Origin: Alteromonas sp. RKMC-009
GTDB lineage: Bacteria; Pseudomonadota; Gammaproteobacteria; Enterobacterales; Alteromonadaceae
Assembly: GCF_003584565.2 (NCBI RefSeq)
Contig: NZ_CP031010.1
Location: forward strand, 372,001-436,000
Length of the DNA: 64,000 bases
Reading direction: 5' to 3'
Below, one piece after another: positions 43,086 to 51,512 of the stretch. Numbering within the stretch: the first letter of the stretch is position 1; each line of letters begins with the position of its first letter. Below the pieces are notes generated by a model, which was not told the DNA's origin, made no database searches, and saw only the letters and a list, made by a program, of their open reading frames with translations. The position numbers and the translations under genes were made by a program.

Positions 43086-44285
43086 TTATTTTTCCAGTTC
43101 CAGTGCTGCCAGAATGAACGGGCCCACGCCTTTGGCGTCGTTAGCACGCACCGGTTCGCTGAGGTAGTAATCGAAAGAACCATCGCGGTAAGGGTTGCCG
43201 CCAAGACCTGCTACGGCACAGATGTTGTTCAGGCTGATAACATTGTTCGCCGGGTCGACAGAAATCATCTGATCTTCCATACCGGCAAAGCCTTTTCTCG
43301 CATACGCCATGTAGCTTTCAGGCAATACGTTCATGTTCACGGCTTTGGCAATCGCATAAGTCAGCATGGCAGTACCGGAACCTTCAAGATAATTACCTTT
43401 CTTATCGCCAAGATCCGTTACCTGATACCACGCACCGGTTTCATCCTGATATTTCACGGCCTGGTCTACAAAGTTTTGCAGGCGGGATACCAGCCACTCA
43501 CGTTTTTCATCCTGTGAAGGCACAATTTCCAGTACATCCACAATGGCCATGGCATACCAGCCTAGCGCACGTGACCAGTGGTTAGCAGAAAGGCCGGTGC
43601 CTTTGTCTGACCATTTCTGATCCCGCGACTCATCCCAGCCGTGACGTGGCAGACCGGTTTTGTCGCTGTACAGGTGTTTTTCAATCAGCTCAAACTGCTT
43701 GTATACATCGTTAAGTTCTTCAGGGTTACCGTAACGCATGATGTATTCGGCGTAGAAAGGTGCGCCCATGTACAGGCCGTCCAGCCACATTTGTGACGGA
43801 TAACGCTTCTTGTGCCAGAAACCGCCTTCGCTGGTACGGGGATGGTCGTTCAGCTGGTCACGCAGGGTGTCGGCAGCCAGTTTATATTTTTCATCACCGG
43901 TTTCGTCGTACAGGAAGAACAGCACTTTGCCCGGGTTGATCATGTCGATATTAAACTTGCTGCGGACGTAGGTATTGATGGTGCCGTCTTCATTCACAAA
44001 ACGGTCGTAATAGTTTTTGATGTAGGTGAAATACTTCTGATCACCGGTTTTTTCATACAGTTTGGAGAACGCCAGCAAGTTCAGGCCATGCACATAGTCC
44101 CATTGAGGTTCTTCATCCCAGTCGATCATCCACGCTTCAGGAAAGCGTACCATTTCCGATTCGGCCATACGTACAGACCAGGGCTGAGTGTTGTCTAAGT
44201 AACTTGATGAATCCGCTGCCATAACACTGGCCGGGGCGGTGCAGGCCGCCGCGATAAGCAGTACGGAACTAAAGAACTTACGCAT
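43086..44285 (-). CDS. GH105 unsaturated rhamnogalacturonyl/galacturonyl hydrolase
   Basis: 399 aa. Signal peptide ends near VMAAD (about residue 23). The (alpha/alpha)6 barrel carries QMWLDGLYMGAPF (about 165) with the catalytic Asp and the YteR/YesR-type segment ANHWSRALGWYAMA (about 235). It removes the unsaturated uronate left at the non-reducing end by pectate or rhamnogalacturonan lyases, so a lyase must exist outside this window. ATG 44285 follows GGAG by six bases. First gene of the five-gene hydrolase operon, directly downstream of a promoter with a LacI-type operator. Confidence 0.93.
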   Translation of the reverse strand: MRKFFSSVLLIAAACTAPASVMAADSSSYLDNTQPWSVRMAESEMVRFPEAWMIDWDEEPQWDYVHGLNLLAFSKLYEKTGDQKYFTYIKNYYDRFVNEDGTINTYVRSKFNIDMINPGKVLFFLYDETGDEKYKLAADTLRDQLNDHPRTSEGGFWHKKRYPSQMWLDGLYMGAPFYAEYIMRYGNPEELNDVYKQFELIEKHLYSDKTGLPRHGWDESRDQKWSDKGTGLSANHWSRALGWYAMAIVDVLEIVPSQDEKREWLVSRLQNFVDQAVKYQDETGAWYQVTDLGDKKGNYLEGSGTAMLTYAIAKAVNMNVLPESYMAYARKGFAGMEDQMISVDPANNVISLNNICAVAGLGGNPYRDGSFDYYLSEPVRANDAKGVGPFILAALELEK

Positions 44286-44322
44286 GGAGATCTCCAAAAA
44301 TTAACAATTTAAATACTTAACG

Positions 44323-44364
44323 TGCTACCGGTAGCATAATGAGGGGTGAGATGTATGTTGTCAA
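44323..44364 (-). promoter_or_regulatory. Promoter and LacI-type operator of the pectin hydrolase operon
   Basis: On the minus strand TTGACA (44364-44359) and CATTAT (44341-44336) are 17 bases apart. TGCTACCGGTAGCA (44323-44336), a perfect 14-base palindrome, touches the -10 and covers the expected start point. Repressor bound there would block initiation. The same core is found at 44548 and 63500. Confidence 0.75.
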
Positions 44365-44452
44365 GTTGTTATAGTTAGTGCGTAAGGGTTAACATTCATC
44401 CACTGTGATCTATATAAGCAGGGCGCCACGTGGCTTTCATCTCCATACGAAT

Positions 44453-44471
44453 CAATTGGTCTAGCCAATTG
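44453..44471. promoter_or_regulatory. CAATTGG palindrome in the divergent region, candidate second operator
   Basis: CAATTGG and CCAATTG are exact seven-base arms around TCTAG. The TTGG...CCAA layout resembles sites of GntR-family regulators such as ExuR/UxuR rather than LacI proteins. It sits midway between the two divergent promoters. No GntR-family gene is in this window, so the regulator is unknown. Confidence 0.45.
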
Positions 44472-44547
44472 CCCGGCGGTATATCAGGCGGTTTCTTAGT
44501 CTTTAGTATTAGTTAAACTGTTGTTTACAAAAAATACACAAAAAGTG

Positions 44548-44576
44548 TTGCCACCGGTAGCAATTGGATCTAGGAT
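44548..44576 (+). promoter_or_regulatory. Promoter and LacI-type operator of the pectin TBDR
   Basis: TTGCCA (44548-44553) and TAGGAT (44571-44576) are 17 bases apart. TTGCCACCGGTAGCAA (44548-44563) is palindromic except for one pair and covers the -35 and half the spacer. This predicts repression by the same regulator as the hydrolase operon. Confidence 0.7.
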
Positions 44577-44745
44577 GTAAAACAAATGTAAGGCAGGCCT
44601 CTGTATCTACCACAGCTTTACATGGAAAAATAATAGCCACGAAAGGTAAAACCCTGTGAACGTGGCAGAGAGGATCCGGGCTGCACGGAACATGACATGT
44701 AAGTGTAGCGAAATAAAAACGTAGAAAGACCCGTGAGGAATACTC

Positions 44746-47487
44746 ATGAAATTTGCCAAAGGTTTTAAGAAAGCGCCACTCAGCTTAGCCGTTACCACCG
44801 CAATTGTAACTTCCGTATCTGCCTGGGGACAAACAGCTCCCGCCACGCCGGCAGATGACGACATCGAAGTTATTTCGGTTCGTGCCACCAGTTACGCAGA
44901 CAGCCTGGCGAAAGCCCTGTCTCTGAAGCAGTCATCAGCCGGTGCCGTAGACACCATTCTTGCAGAAGACATTGCTGACTTCCCTGATCAGAACCTGGCG
45001 GAAGCGCTGCAGCGTTTGCCGGGCGTAGCGATTACCCGTGAAGCCGGTGAAGGCCGGGAAATCACCGTACGGGGCCTGAACTCGACGTTCACCCGCGTGC
45101 AGTTAAACGGTATGCAGGCCCAGTCGCTGGCTGCCGGTACCGGCGGTGTACGAACCAGCCGTGGTTTCGACTTTAACGTATTCGCCTCTGAACTGTTTAA
45201 CCAGCTAAGTGTGCATAAAACTACCTCGGCAAAATTAGATGAGGGTTCCTTAGGTGCAACGGTATCTCTGCGTACCGGTCGTCCTTTCGATTTTAATGAA
45301 GATGTTGTGGCGGTAAACGCACAGGGTTCATATAACGACCAGTCTTCCGAGCTGACTCCGCGCTTATCCGGTCTGGCGTCATGGACCAATGAAGATGATT
45401 CCTTCGGTGTGTTATTCTCGGCTTCCTTGTCGCAACGTATCGTCAATAACGCCGGTTCAGACACGGGCCGCTGGGAAGATGACACCTTCGGTGCGTGTTC
45501 AGCCTGTGATTCAGAAGCCGATGTGGCTGCCGTCAGCAGTGCATGGCACCCGCGTTTCCCGCGCTTTGCGGATAAAACGCACGATCAGGACCGCGTTGGT
45601 TTAACAGCGGCTGTACAGTTTGTACCTTCTGACGACACACTGATTTCAATTGATGCCCTGTATGCAAACATTGATTCACGCCGTGACGAGCCGTTCATGG
45701 AAGCGATTTCTCTTGCGCGTACCGGTGCCACCGGTGTCCAGCAATCAGACGTGACCGCGTATCAGATTGATGGCAACAACACTATGTACGCCGCGACCAT
45801 TGCTGATGTTGATGTGCGTTCTGAGTTCTTTGTGGCTGAGTGGGAATCTGAATTTACCCAGTTCAGTGTGAACATCGACCATCACTTTACTGATGAACTG
45901 AGCATGAGCTTCCTGGCCGGTACGTCACAGTCGACGCTGGACAACCGCGAATCTACGGTTATCTACGAGCACTTTAGCGATAACGATGAACGTAAGATGC
46001 TGGAATACGCAGAAGCCAGCTCAGCAGTAAGCTATGACTTCTCAGATATGCTGTCTCCGTCTATCGGCTACAGCTTCGATACGGCGAATCCGGCGAACTG
46101 GGAAGTCTCTGAATTCCGTGACCGTATTTATGATGCAGAAGCGTCTACAGACACAGCCCGTCTGGATTTGAACTACCTGCTGAATGACGAAGTCACGCTG
46201 AGCGGTGGTGTCACCTGGCGTGAATACGGCTATGAAATTGCCGGTGTGCGTGCAGATGCGTCTTTTGCTTCCCGTGATGAAGCAGACGGTACAGTTGACG
46301 GCAACGCCTGCGGGATCAGTAACGTAGTCACAGACGCCGACGGTGAAGTGGTCTCTTTCGGTGGTCAGAGCTTCTTTATGGCTGACGGCGACAAGATCAA
46401 TAACTTTGTAGACAGCGGTTGCTGGCCTTACAACGTGCGCCCGGGTGATACCCGTGCCGTAACAGAAGACAGCACAGGTATTTACGCTCAGGCCGATTTC
46501 AATACGGAAGTGGGTGACAAAGTACTGCGCGGTAACGCCGGTGTGCGTCACGTAAAAACGAACCTGGAATCTACCGGTATCATCAACGGTACTGAGGAAG
46601 TGACGGTTGAGCACGATTACACAGACACACTACCGTCTGTGAACCTGGCGCTGGAAATGACCGATGAGTTAATTCTGCGTGCAAGCTGGGCGAAAGTGAT
46701 GTCCCGTCCGAATCTGGGTACGTTAAGCCCGGGCGGCAGCGTGTCGATTTTCGGTGACTACCGCGTGTCTTACGGTAACCCTTACATCGAGCCGTTCCGT
46801 GCTGATGCTACTGATTTCGCTGTTGAATGGTACTTCGACGAAGGCGCATTGTTATCACTGGCGTATTTCGTCAAAGATATCGAGTCGTTCCCGACTTCAG
46901 AAACTCAGTTCCTGAGCTGGGCAGAAACCGGCTTACCTGAGTCATTACTGGGCGCAGAGCGCGACAACCTGATTGATGAGACCTTTGAGGTTCGCCGTAC
47001 TGTTAACGGTACCGGTGGCGACCTGAGCGGTTTTGAAATTCAGTATCAGCAGCCGCTGACCTTCCTGCCTGGTCCTGAGTGGATGCAGAAGTTTGGTGTG
47101 CTGGCTAACCTGACACTGGTTGATTCTGAAGTGACATACGGCGCAGACCGCACCGGCCCGCTGACCGGTCAGTCTGATGAATCGGCTAACTTCACGCTGT
47201 ACTGGGAAGATGATGTATTCAGTGCCCGCCTGTCGGCTGCTTACCGTGGTGAGTTCTACACTAACCTCAGCAGCACAGACGAGCGCAAATGGCGCATCAT
47301 GGATTCGACAACATATGTTGATTTCTCTACCAGCTATAAGATTTCTGAGAACTTAAAAGTTTCCCTTGAAGGTATTAACCTGACCGATGAAACCATTGAT
47401 GAGTACATCGATGCGGATGCCATGCGCATCATCAACAGTCAGTCCACCGGGCGACAATTCTTTCTGGGCGTGAGCTACAGAATGTAA
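44746..47487 (+). CDS. TonB-dependent receptor, probable pectin-oligosaccharide importer
   Basis: 913 aa. Signal peptide ends near SAWGQ (about residue 29). The plug has DIADFPDQNLAEALQRLPGV and GREITVRGLNSTFTRVQLNG, followed by a long barrel ending FFLGVSYRM. No STN domain, so it is a pure transporter. The substrate is inferred from the divergent GH105-GH43-esterase-GH28-CE8 operon, the CE12 esterase downstream and the shared operator. It is followed by a strong intrinsic terminator. Confidence 0.92.
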   Translation: MKFAKGFKKAPLSLAVTTAIVTSVSAWGQTAPATPADDDIEVISVRATSYADSLAKALSLKQSSAGAVDTILAEDIADFPDQNLAEALQRLPGVAITREAGEGREITVRGLNSTFTRVQLNGMQAQSLAAGTGGVRTSRGFDFNVFASELFNQLSVHKTTSAKLDEGSLGATVSLRTGRPFDFNEDVVAVNAQGSYNDQSSELTPRLSGLASWTNEDDSFGVLFSASLSQRIVNNAGSDTGRWEDDTFGACSACDSEADVAAVSSAWHPRFPRFADKTHDQDRVGLTAAVQFVPSDDTLISIDALYANIDSRRDEPFMEAISLARTGATGVQQSDVTAYQIDGNNTMYAATIADVDVRSEFFVAEWESEFTQFSVNIDHHFTDELSMSFLAGTSQSTLDNRESTVIYEHFSDNDERKMLEYAEASSAVSYDFSDMLSPSIGYSFDTANPANWEVSEFRDRIYDAEASTDTARLDLNYLLNDEVTLSGGVTWREYGYEIAGVRADASFASRDEADGTVDGNACGISNVVTDADGEVVSFGGQSFFMADGDKINNFVDSGCWPYNVRPGDTRAVTEDSTGIYAQADFNTEVGDKVLRGNAGVRHVKTNLESTGIINGTEEVTVEHDYTDTLPSVNLALEMTDELILRASWAKVMSRPNLGTLSPGGSVSIFGDYRVSYGNPYIEPFRADATDFAVEWYFDEGALLSLAYFVKDIESFPTSETQFLSWAETGLPESLLGAERDNLIDETFEVRRTVNGTGGDLSGFEIQYQQPLTFLPGPEWMQKFGVLANLTLVDSEVTYGADRTGPLTGQSDESANFTLYWEDDVFSARLSAAYRGEFYTNLSSTDERKWRIMDSTTYVDFSTSYKISENLKVSLEGINLTDETIDEYIDADAMRIINSQSTGRQFFLGVSYRM

Positions 47488-47509
47488 CACAGTGGTAGTG
47501 TGTCCCTTG

Positions 47510-47535
47510 GGCCATCAGTAATGATGGCCTTTTTT
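47510..47535 (+). terminator. Intrinsic terminator between the pectin TBDR and the CE12 esterase
   Basis: GGCCATCA (47510-47517) pairs with TGATGGCC (47522-47529) across a GTAA loop, followed by six T. The esterase ATG is only 21 bases after the T-run, with AAGGA in between, so a separate promoter does not fit easily. Confidence 0.9.
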
Positions 47536-47556
47536 CGTTTAACATAAGGATTTTTC

Positions 47557-48312
47557 ATGAAAAAGCTGATTCTTTCTCTTTTCTTCGCAGCAACGGCCTT
47601 CAGCGCTGCGGCGCAGGATCCCACCCGCACGACGTTGCACCTCATCGGCGATTCCACCATGTCCATCAAACCAAACCTGGCTTACCCGGAGCGCGGCTGG
47701 GGCATGTTATTACCGGCGTTTATTTCGCCTGAGCTGGAAATTCTGAATCATGCAGCCAATGGCCGCAGTACCAAACGCTTTATTGATGAAGGGCGCTGGG
47801 GAAAGGCGTTATCTGAAATGAAAGAAGGGGATTACGTGCTGATCCAGTTCGGCCACAACGATCAGAAGAAAAGTGACCCTGCCCGTTATGCCTCTGCAGA
47901 GAAAGACTATCCGGCGTATCTGCACCGTTACATCAAAGATATCCGCGATAAAAAGGCCACACCGCTGATTGCCAGCTCTATTTGCCGCCGTCATTTTGAT
48001 GAGCAGGGCAATCTGAAGCACACGCTGGATGACTATGTAAATGCGGCCCGCAAAGTGGCACAGGAAGAAGACGTCGCGTTCTTCGATATGAATAAACACA
48101 CCTGTGATTTCTTCGAACAGGAAGGGGATGCCGCCACGGTGAGATATTTCCTGCGTATTCCGCCTGGCCTGTACACCCGTTACCCTGACGGCAATGAAGA
48201 CAACACTCACCTGAATACGCTTGGTGCCGCGCTGGTAGCTCAGTTCTTTATTAAGGATTTAAAAGCGCAGCAACACCCGCTGGCAAAATATGTGTACCGG
48301 GAAACCCTGTAA
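47557..48312 (+). CDS. Rhamnogalacturonan acetylesterase-like SGNH hydrolase (CE12)
   Basis: 251 aa. Signal peptide ends at AAAQ (about residue 20). SGNH blocks are complete: IGDSTM (nucleophile Ser, about 31), the block II Gly region, FGHNDQ (about 106) and DNTHLN with the catalytic Asp and His (about 223). CE12 enzymes remove acetyl groups from rhamnogalacturonan I, which fits the pectin locus. Translation relies on the ribosome binding site just past the terminator. Confidence 0.9.
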   Translation: MKKLILSLFFAATAFSAAAQDPTRTTLHLIGDSTMSIKPNLAYPERGWGMLLPAFISPELEILNHAANGRSTKRFIDEGRWGKALSEMKEGDYVLIQFGHNDQKKSDPARYASAEKDYPAYLHRYIKDIRDKKATPLIASSICRRHFDEQGNLKHTLDDYVNAARKVAQEEDVAFFDMNKHTCDFFEQEGDAATVRYFLRIPPGLYTRYPDGNEDNTHLNTLGAALVAQFFIKDLKAQQHPLAKYVYRETL

Positions 48313-48332
48313 ACGTGCGCTGAGCACGAATA

Positions 48333-48560
48333 TCAGCAAGGAACGTGGCGTTCCTCTGCCATCACTTCACGGTGGCTGAGGACGCCGGCGTTTACACCTT
48401 CTGAACTTACCCCAAACCCAAGCGCACGAATGGCAGGGCGAACAGATACCGTGCTGCCGGTTTCATTGATATCGAATTCCAGCATGCTTTCAAATCTGAA
48501 ATCTTCAGGCAGGCGCACAAACTGACTGCTGCCGATCTTGTACAATAAATCTTTATCCAT
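48333..48560 (-). CDS. Small AbrB/VapB-like antitoxin-type protein, orphan
   Basis: 75 aa. The opening LYKIGSSQFVRLPEDFRFE resembles the swapped-hairpin DNA-binding domain of AbrB-type VapB antitoxins (GxSQxVRLPxxFRF). The second half is not recognisable. No toxin gene is next to it, and no clear ribosome binding site precedes the ATG. It may be a solitary remnant of a toxin-antitoxin pair or a stand-alone regulator, and it may not be expressed. Confidence 0.45.
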   Translation of the reverse strand: MDKDLLYKIGSSQFVRLPEDFRFESMLEFDINETGSTVSVRPAIRALGFGVSSEGVNAGVLSHREVMAEERHVPC

Positions 48561-48775
48561 GGTCTGTTACTTTGACAACGTTATATTAGAAAAGTAGTAG
48601 AGCCCGGAGGGAAGTCAAGCGGGGAGCTGATTAAATAACCCTGACCCGATAAATTATCACCGTCACAAAACCTTCATCAAAAAAACTGTCTGCTTTTTTC
48701 ATCTGTTGACTCATTACATGTGTTACCCGCGCGCACCGGTACGTTCACTTTTACTTTGCACATTTAGGAACACAC

Positions 48776-51457
48776 ATGAAAAACCGATTTACGAAAACCA
48801 CACTTGCGTTAAGTGTACTGTCGGGTTTTACGGGCATGACACCAGCTATGGCGCAGCAAGCCCCCGCCGCAGACGATTCTCTTGAAGTGATCGAAGTGAC
48901 CTCATTTCGTCGCTCGCTGATTCAGGCAAAAGACTTAAAGAAAGATGCAATTATTTCCCGCGATACCATTTTAGCCGAAGATATTGCAGACTTTCCTGAC
49001 CTTAACCTTGCTGATTCGCTACAGCGGGTACCGGGGGTGACTATTACCCGTGAAGGCGGCGAAGGCCGTCAAATCTCTCTTCGCGGACTGGGACCTGATT
49101 TTACCCGGGTACAGGTAAACGGTATGGAAGCTATGGGTACGTCAGCGTCACCCATGGATGCCCGTGGTGGCGTAAGCCGGACCCGCGGCTTTGATTTCAA
49201 CGTTTTTGCTTCCGAATTGTTTAACCGTATTGATATCAGCAAAACCTACTCAGCGGATCAGGAAGAAGGCGGTATTGGTGGCACGGTAGGTTTGTTTACC
49301 GCTAAGCCGTTTGACTACGATGGCTTTAAAAGCGCTTTGTCTGTGCGGGGCGGCTACAACAGTAACAGCGAAGAAACCGATCCGCGTATGGCTGGTTTGA
49401 TTTCTAATACGTGGGACAAATTTGGTGCTCTGGTATCGGTAGCTTACAGTCAGCGACATACCGCTGAATACGGTACCAACACCACACGTTGGCGTCGCGA
49501 AGGTGGCAAAACAGCGGCCGACCCGGCAAATACAGATCTGCAAGCCGATTTAGATTCAGGCGAGTTGTGGTTTCCCCGCGGGCACCGTTTTTCCCGTTGG
49601 AATAACACGCAGGACCGGCTGGGCATAACCGCTGCTTTTCAGTATAAACCCTCCGACTCGCTTTCCTTCACGCTTGATATCATGCATGCAGAACTGGAAA
49701 ACAACACTGATGAACATCACTCGGCCGTGAAAGATAATAGCGTAGTTTCTGACCTCATCTGGGAAGAAAACAATGGCCAGAAAGAAGTGGTGTATGCCAT
49801 GTACGAAGATGCAACCTGGCGTAATGAAAATTCACGACGCTACAATGAATCAGTGTTTGACCAGTATACATTAACCATGGACTGGACGATTACCCCGGCG
49901 TTGTATGCCACCGCAGTGATAGGCACAAGTTCTTCTGATTTTGACCAGCCCGAAGTGATTAAGTCGAATATCCATGCAAAAGGTATCGTCGATATCGCAA
50001 CCGATTTCAGACAAGACCGCTTTTATGGCATTAGCTCGTCGCCTGATTTCGATACGACGCAAATCGACGGCTATGAGATGAAAGACATCTACCTGCAGGA
50101 AGACTACATCACCAACGATTTTGATACCGCAAAAGTAGATTTTACTTACCTTCTTGGTGATACCGGCGAATTGCAGTTTGGTGTGAATTACAAGAAATTC
50201 GAAAACTCTGCCTGGCAGTTAACCCAGAGTAATGCGCAAAACATCGCGCCACAAAATACCGGTGTCACGGCCTTAAATGATGCACTTGTTAATGTATACA
50301 ATGAGCATCCGGACACCAACTGGTTGCAAGGTGATCTGGACGCGTTACTTAATTTCTATGGCCTGACAGGCTACCAGATTGATGATAGCGGGTTAACGCA
50401 AAACGACAAATCTCCCGTTACCGAAGAAACCCTGGCCGTGTACGTGCAATACGGTTGGGAAACGGAGCTGGCGGGTAAGCCCCTGTTAGTCAGCGCGGGT
50501 CTTCGCTATTTCGAAACCGATATTACCGCAGCCGGTATTTCTTCCGGGGTCGCTATCGAAACCACCCGTTCTTATTCTGACGTGCTGCCAACCTTAAACG
50601 TTGTTTATGAACTGCAGGACAACATTCTCTGGCGCGTAGCGGCAAGTAAGAACATTACCCGTCCGTCTTTAGGCTCACTCAGTTACAACGCGTCAGTGTC
50701 ACAAACTTCAGGCGAGGCCATTACCAGCGTAACCATGGGAAATCCCATGCTGGAGCCGTTTGAGTCTTTGAACCTGGATACGGCACTTGAATGGTATTTT
50801 GATGAGGTGGGTTATGCCGCCGCAGCTGTCTTCTATAAAGATATCGACAACTTTATTGTCGATACTACCAGTGAGGTGGTGTATTCCTCATTAGGGTTAC
50901 CTGCCGCATTACTACCGGCAGACAAAACCGTTGATAGCCTCTTCTACTTGCAACGCCCGGAAAATATGGATGCATCTAAAATAAAAGGTGTGGAGTTAAC
51001 CTTCTCCCGGGACCTGGACTTTCTGCCTGCACCGTTTGATCACTTAGGTGTTATCGCAAATTATACTTACGCAGATGGTGATGCGCTGTACCGCAATATC
51101 TACGGTGAAACGGGTAACGACCAGGAAAAAGCATTTACCGGCTTATCGAAAAACAGCTACAGCTTCACGATATACTACGAGCAGGAAGGGTGGGGCGCGC
51201 GCGTGTCAGCTGCCTATCGTAGTGCCTACCTCACGGGCGCATCATCGAGCGGTGATCAGGATGAGTCTGGCTATCATGACACGACATTCATCGACTTCTC
51301 TTCATTCTATCAGCTGACCGACACGATTAAGCTGAGCTTTGAAGGCATAAACCTGACCGACGAACGTCAGGAGTTATACAGCGACTCCCATGATCGTGCT
51401 TACAACAGCACGACCAGCGGCCGCACTTATATGCTTGGCGCTACTATGCAGTTTTAA
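48776..51457 (+). CDS. TonB-dependent receptor, transport paralogue of the FecIR-linked pair
   Basis: 893 aa. Signal peptide ends near PAMAQ (about residue 27), the plug has DIADFPDLNLADSLQRVPGV and GRQISLRGLGPDFTRVQVNG, and the barrel ends TSGRTYMLGATMQF. It lacks an STN domain. It is clearly paralogous to the receptor at 54489: plug motifs, FPRGHRFSRWNN-type barrel segments and the tail YSDS-DRAYN-TTSGRT all match. It is probably the bulk transporter, with the paralogue as sensor. The leader (48561-48775) carries only a weak ACCGGT site at 48735. Confidence 0.9.
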   Translation: MKNRFTKTTLALSVLSGFTGMTPAMAQQAPAADDSLEVIEVTSFRRSLIQAKDLKKDAIISRDTILAEDIADFPDLNLADSLQRVPGVTITREGGEGRQISLRGLGPDFTRVQVNGMEAMGTSASPMDARGGVSRTRGFDFNVFASELFNRIDISKTYSADQEEGGIGGTVGLFTAKPFDYDGFKSALSVRGGYNSNSEETDPRMAGLISNTWDKFGALVSVAYSQRHTAEYGTNTTRWRREGGKTAADPANTDLQADLDSGELWFPRGHRFSRWNNTQDRLGITAAFQYKPSDSLSFTLDIMHAELENNTDEHHSAVKDNSVVSDLIWEENNGQKEVVYAMYEDATWRNENSRRYNESVFDQYTLTMDWTITPALYATAVIGTSSSDFDQPEVIKSNIHAKGIVDIATDFRQDRFYGISSSPDFDTTQIDGYEMKDIYLQEDYITNDFDTAKVDFTYLLGDTGELQFGVNYKKFENSAWQLTQSNAQNIAPQNTGVTALNDALVNVYNEHPDTNWLQGDLDALLNFYGLTGYQIDDSGLTQNDKSPVTEETLAVYVQYGWETELAGKPLLVSAGLRYFETDITAAGISSGVAIETTRSYSDVLPTLNVVYELQDNILWRVAASKNITRPSLGSLSYNASVSQTSGEAITSVTMGNPMLEPFESLNLDTALEWYFDEVGYAAAAVFYKDIDNFIVDTTSEVVYSSLGLPAALLPADKTVDSLFYLQRPENMDASKIKGVELTFSRDLDFLPAPFDHLGVIANYTYADGDALYRNIYGETGNDQEKAFTGLSKNSYSFTIYYEQEGWGARVSAAYRSAYLTGASSSGDQDESGYHDTTFIDFSSFYQLTDTIKLSFEGINLTDERQELYSDSHDRAYNSTTSGRTYMLGATMQF

Positions 51458-51465
51458 ACCAGGCC

Positions 51466-51497
51466 GCATACCGGGCTGGTCCCCGGTATGCGTTTTT
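51466..51497 (+). terminator. Intrinsic terminator between TBDR and PHP-domain gene
   Basis: GCATACCGGG (51466-51475) pairs perfectly with CCCGGTATGC (51482-51491) around a six-base loop, followed by G and five T. AAGGAG of the next gene begins four bases after the T-run and its ATG is at 51513, leaving no space for a promoter. Confidence 0.88.
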
Positions 51498-51512
51498 ATA
51501 AAGGAGATTTAC

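Larger units (their letters stand above)
44286..44745. other. 460-base divergent regulatory region of the pectin locus
   Basis: No gene is visible here. It holds a left-going promoter with operator at 44323-44364, a separate palindrome at 44453-44471, a right-going promoter with operator at 44548-44576, and about 165 bases of leader before the TBDR start. Confidence 0.8.

Noticed and set aside
48571..48590. Third NagR operator before the orphan antitoxin-like gene
   Set aside because: Only TTTGACAACGTT matches; the right half of the palindrome is lost after that, so it is mentioned but not listed as an operator.
48735..48742. LacI-type site before the receptor at 48776
   Set aside because: CACCGGTA has the six-base core but its flanks are not symmetrical and do not match TGCYACCGGTRGCA.
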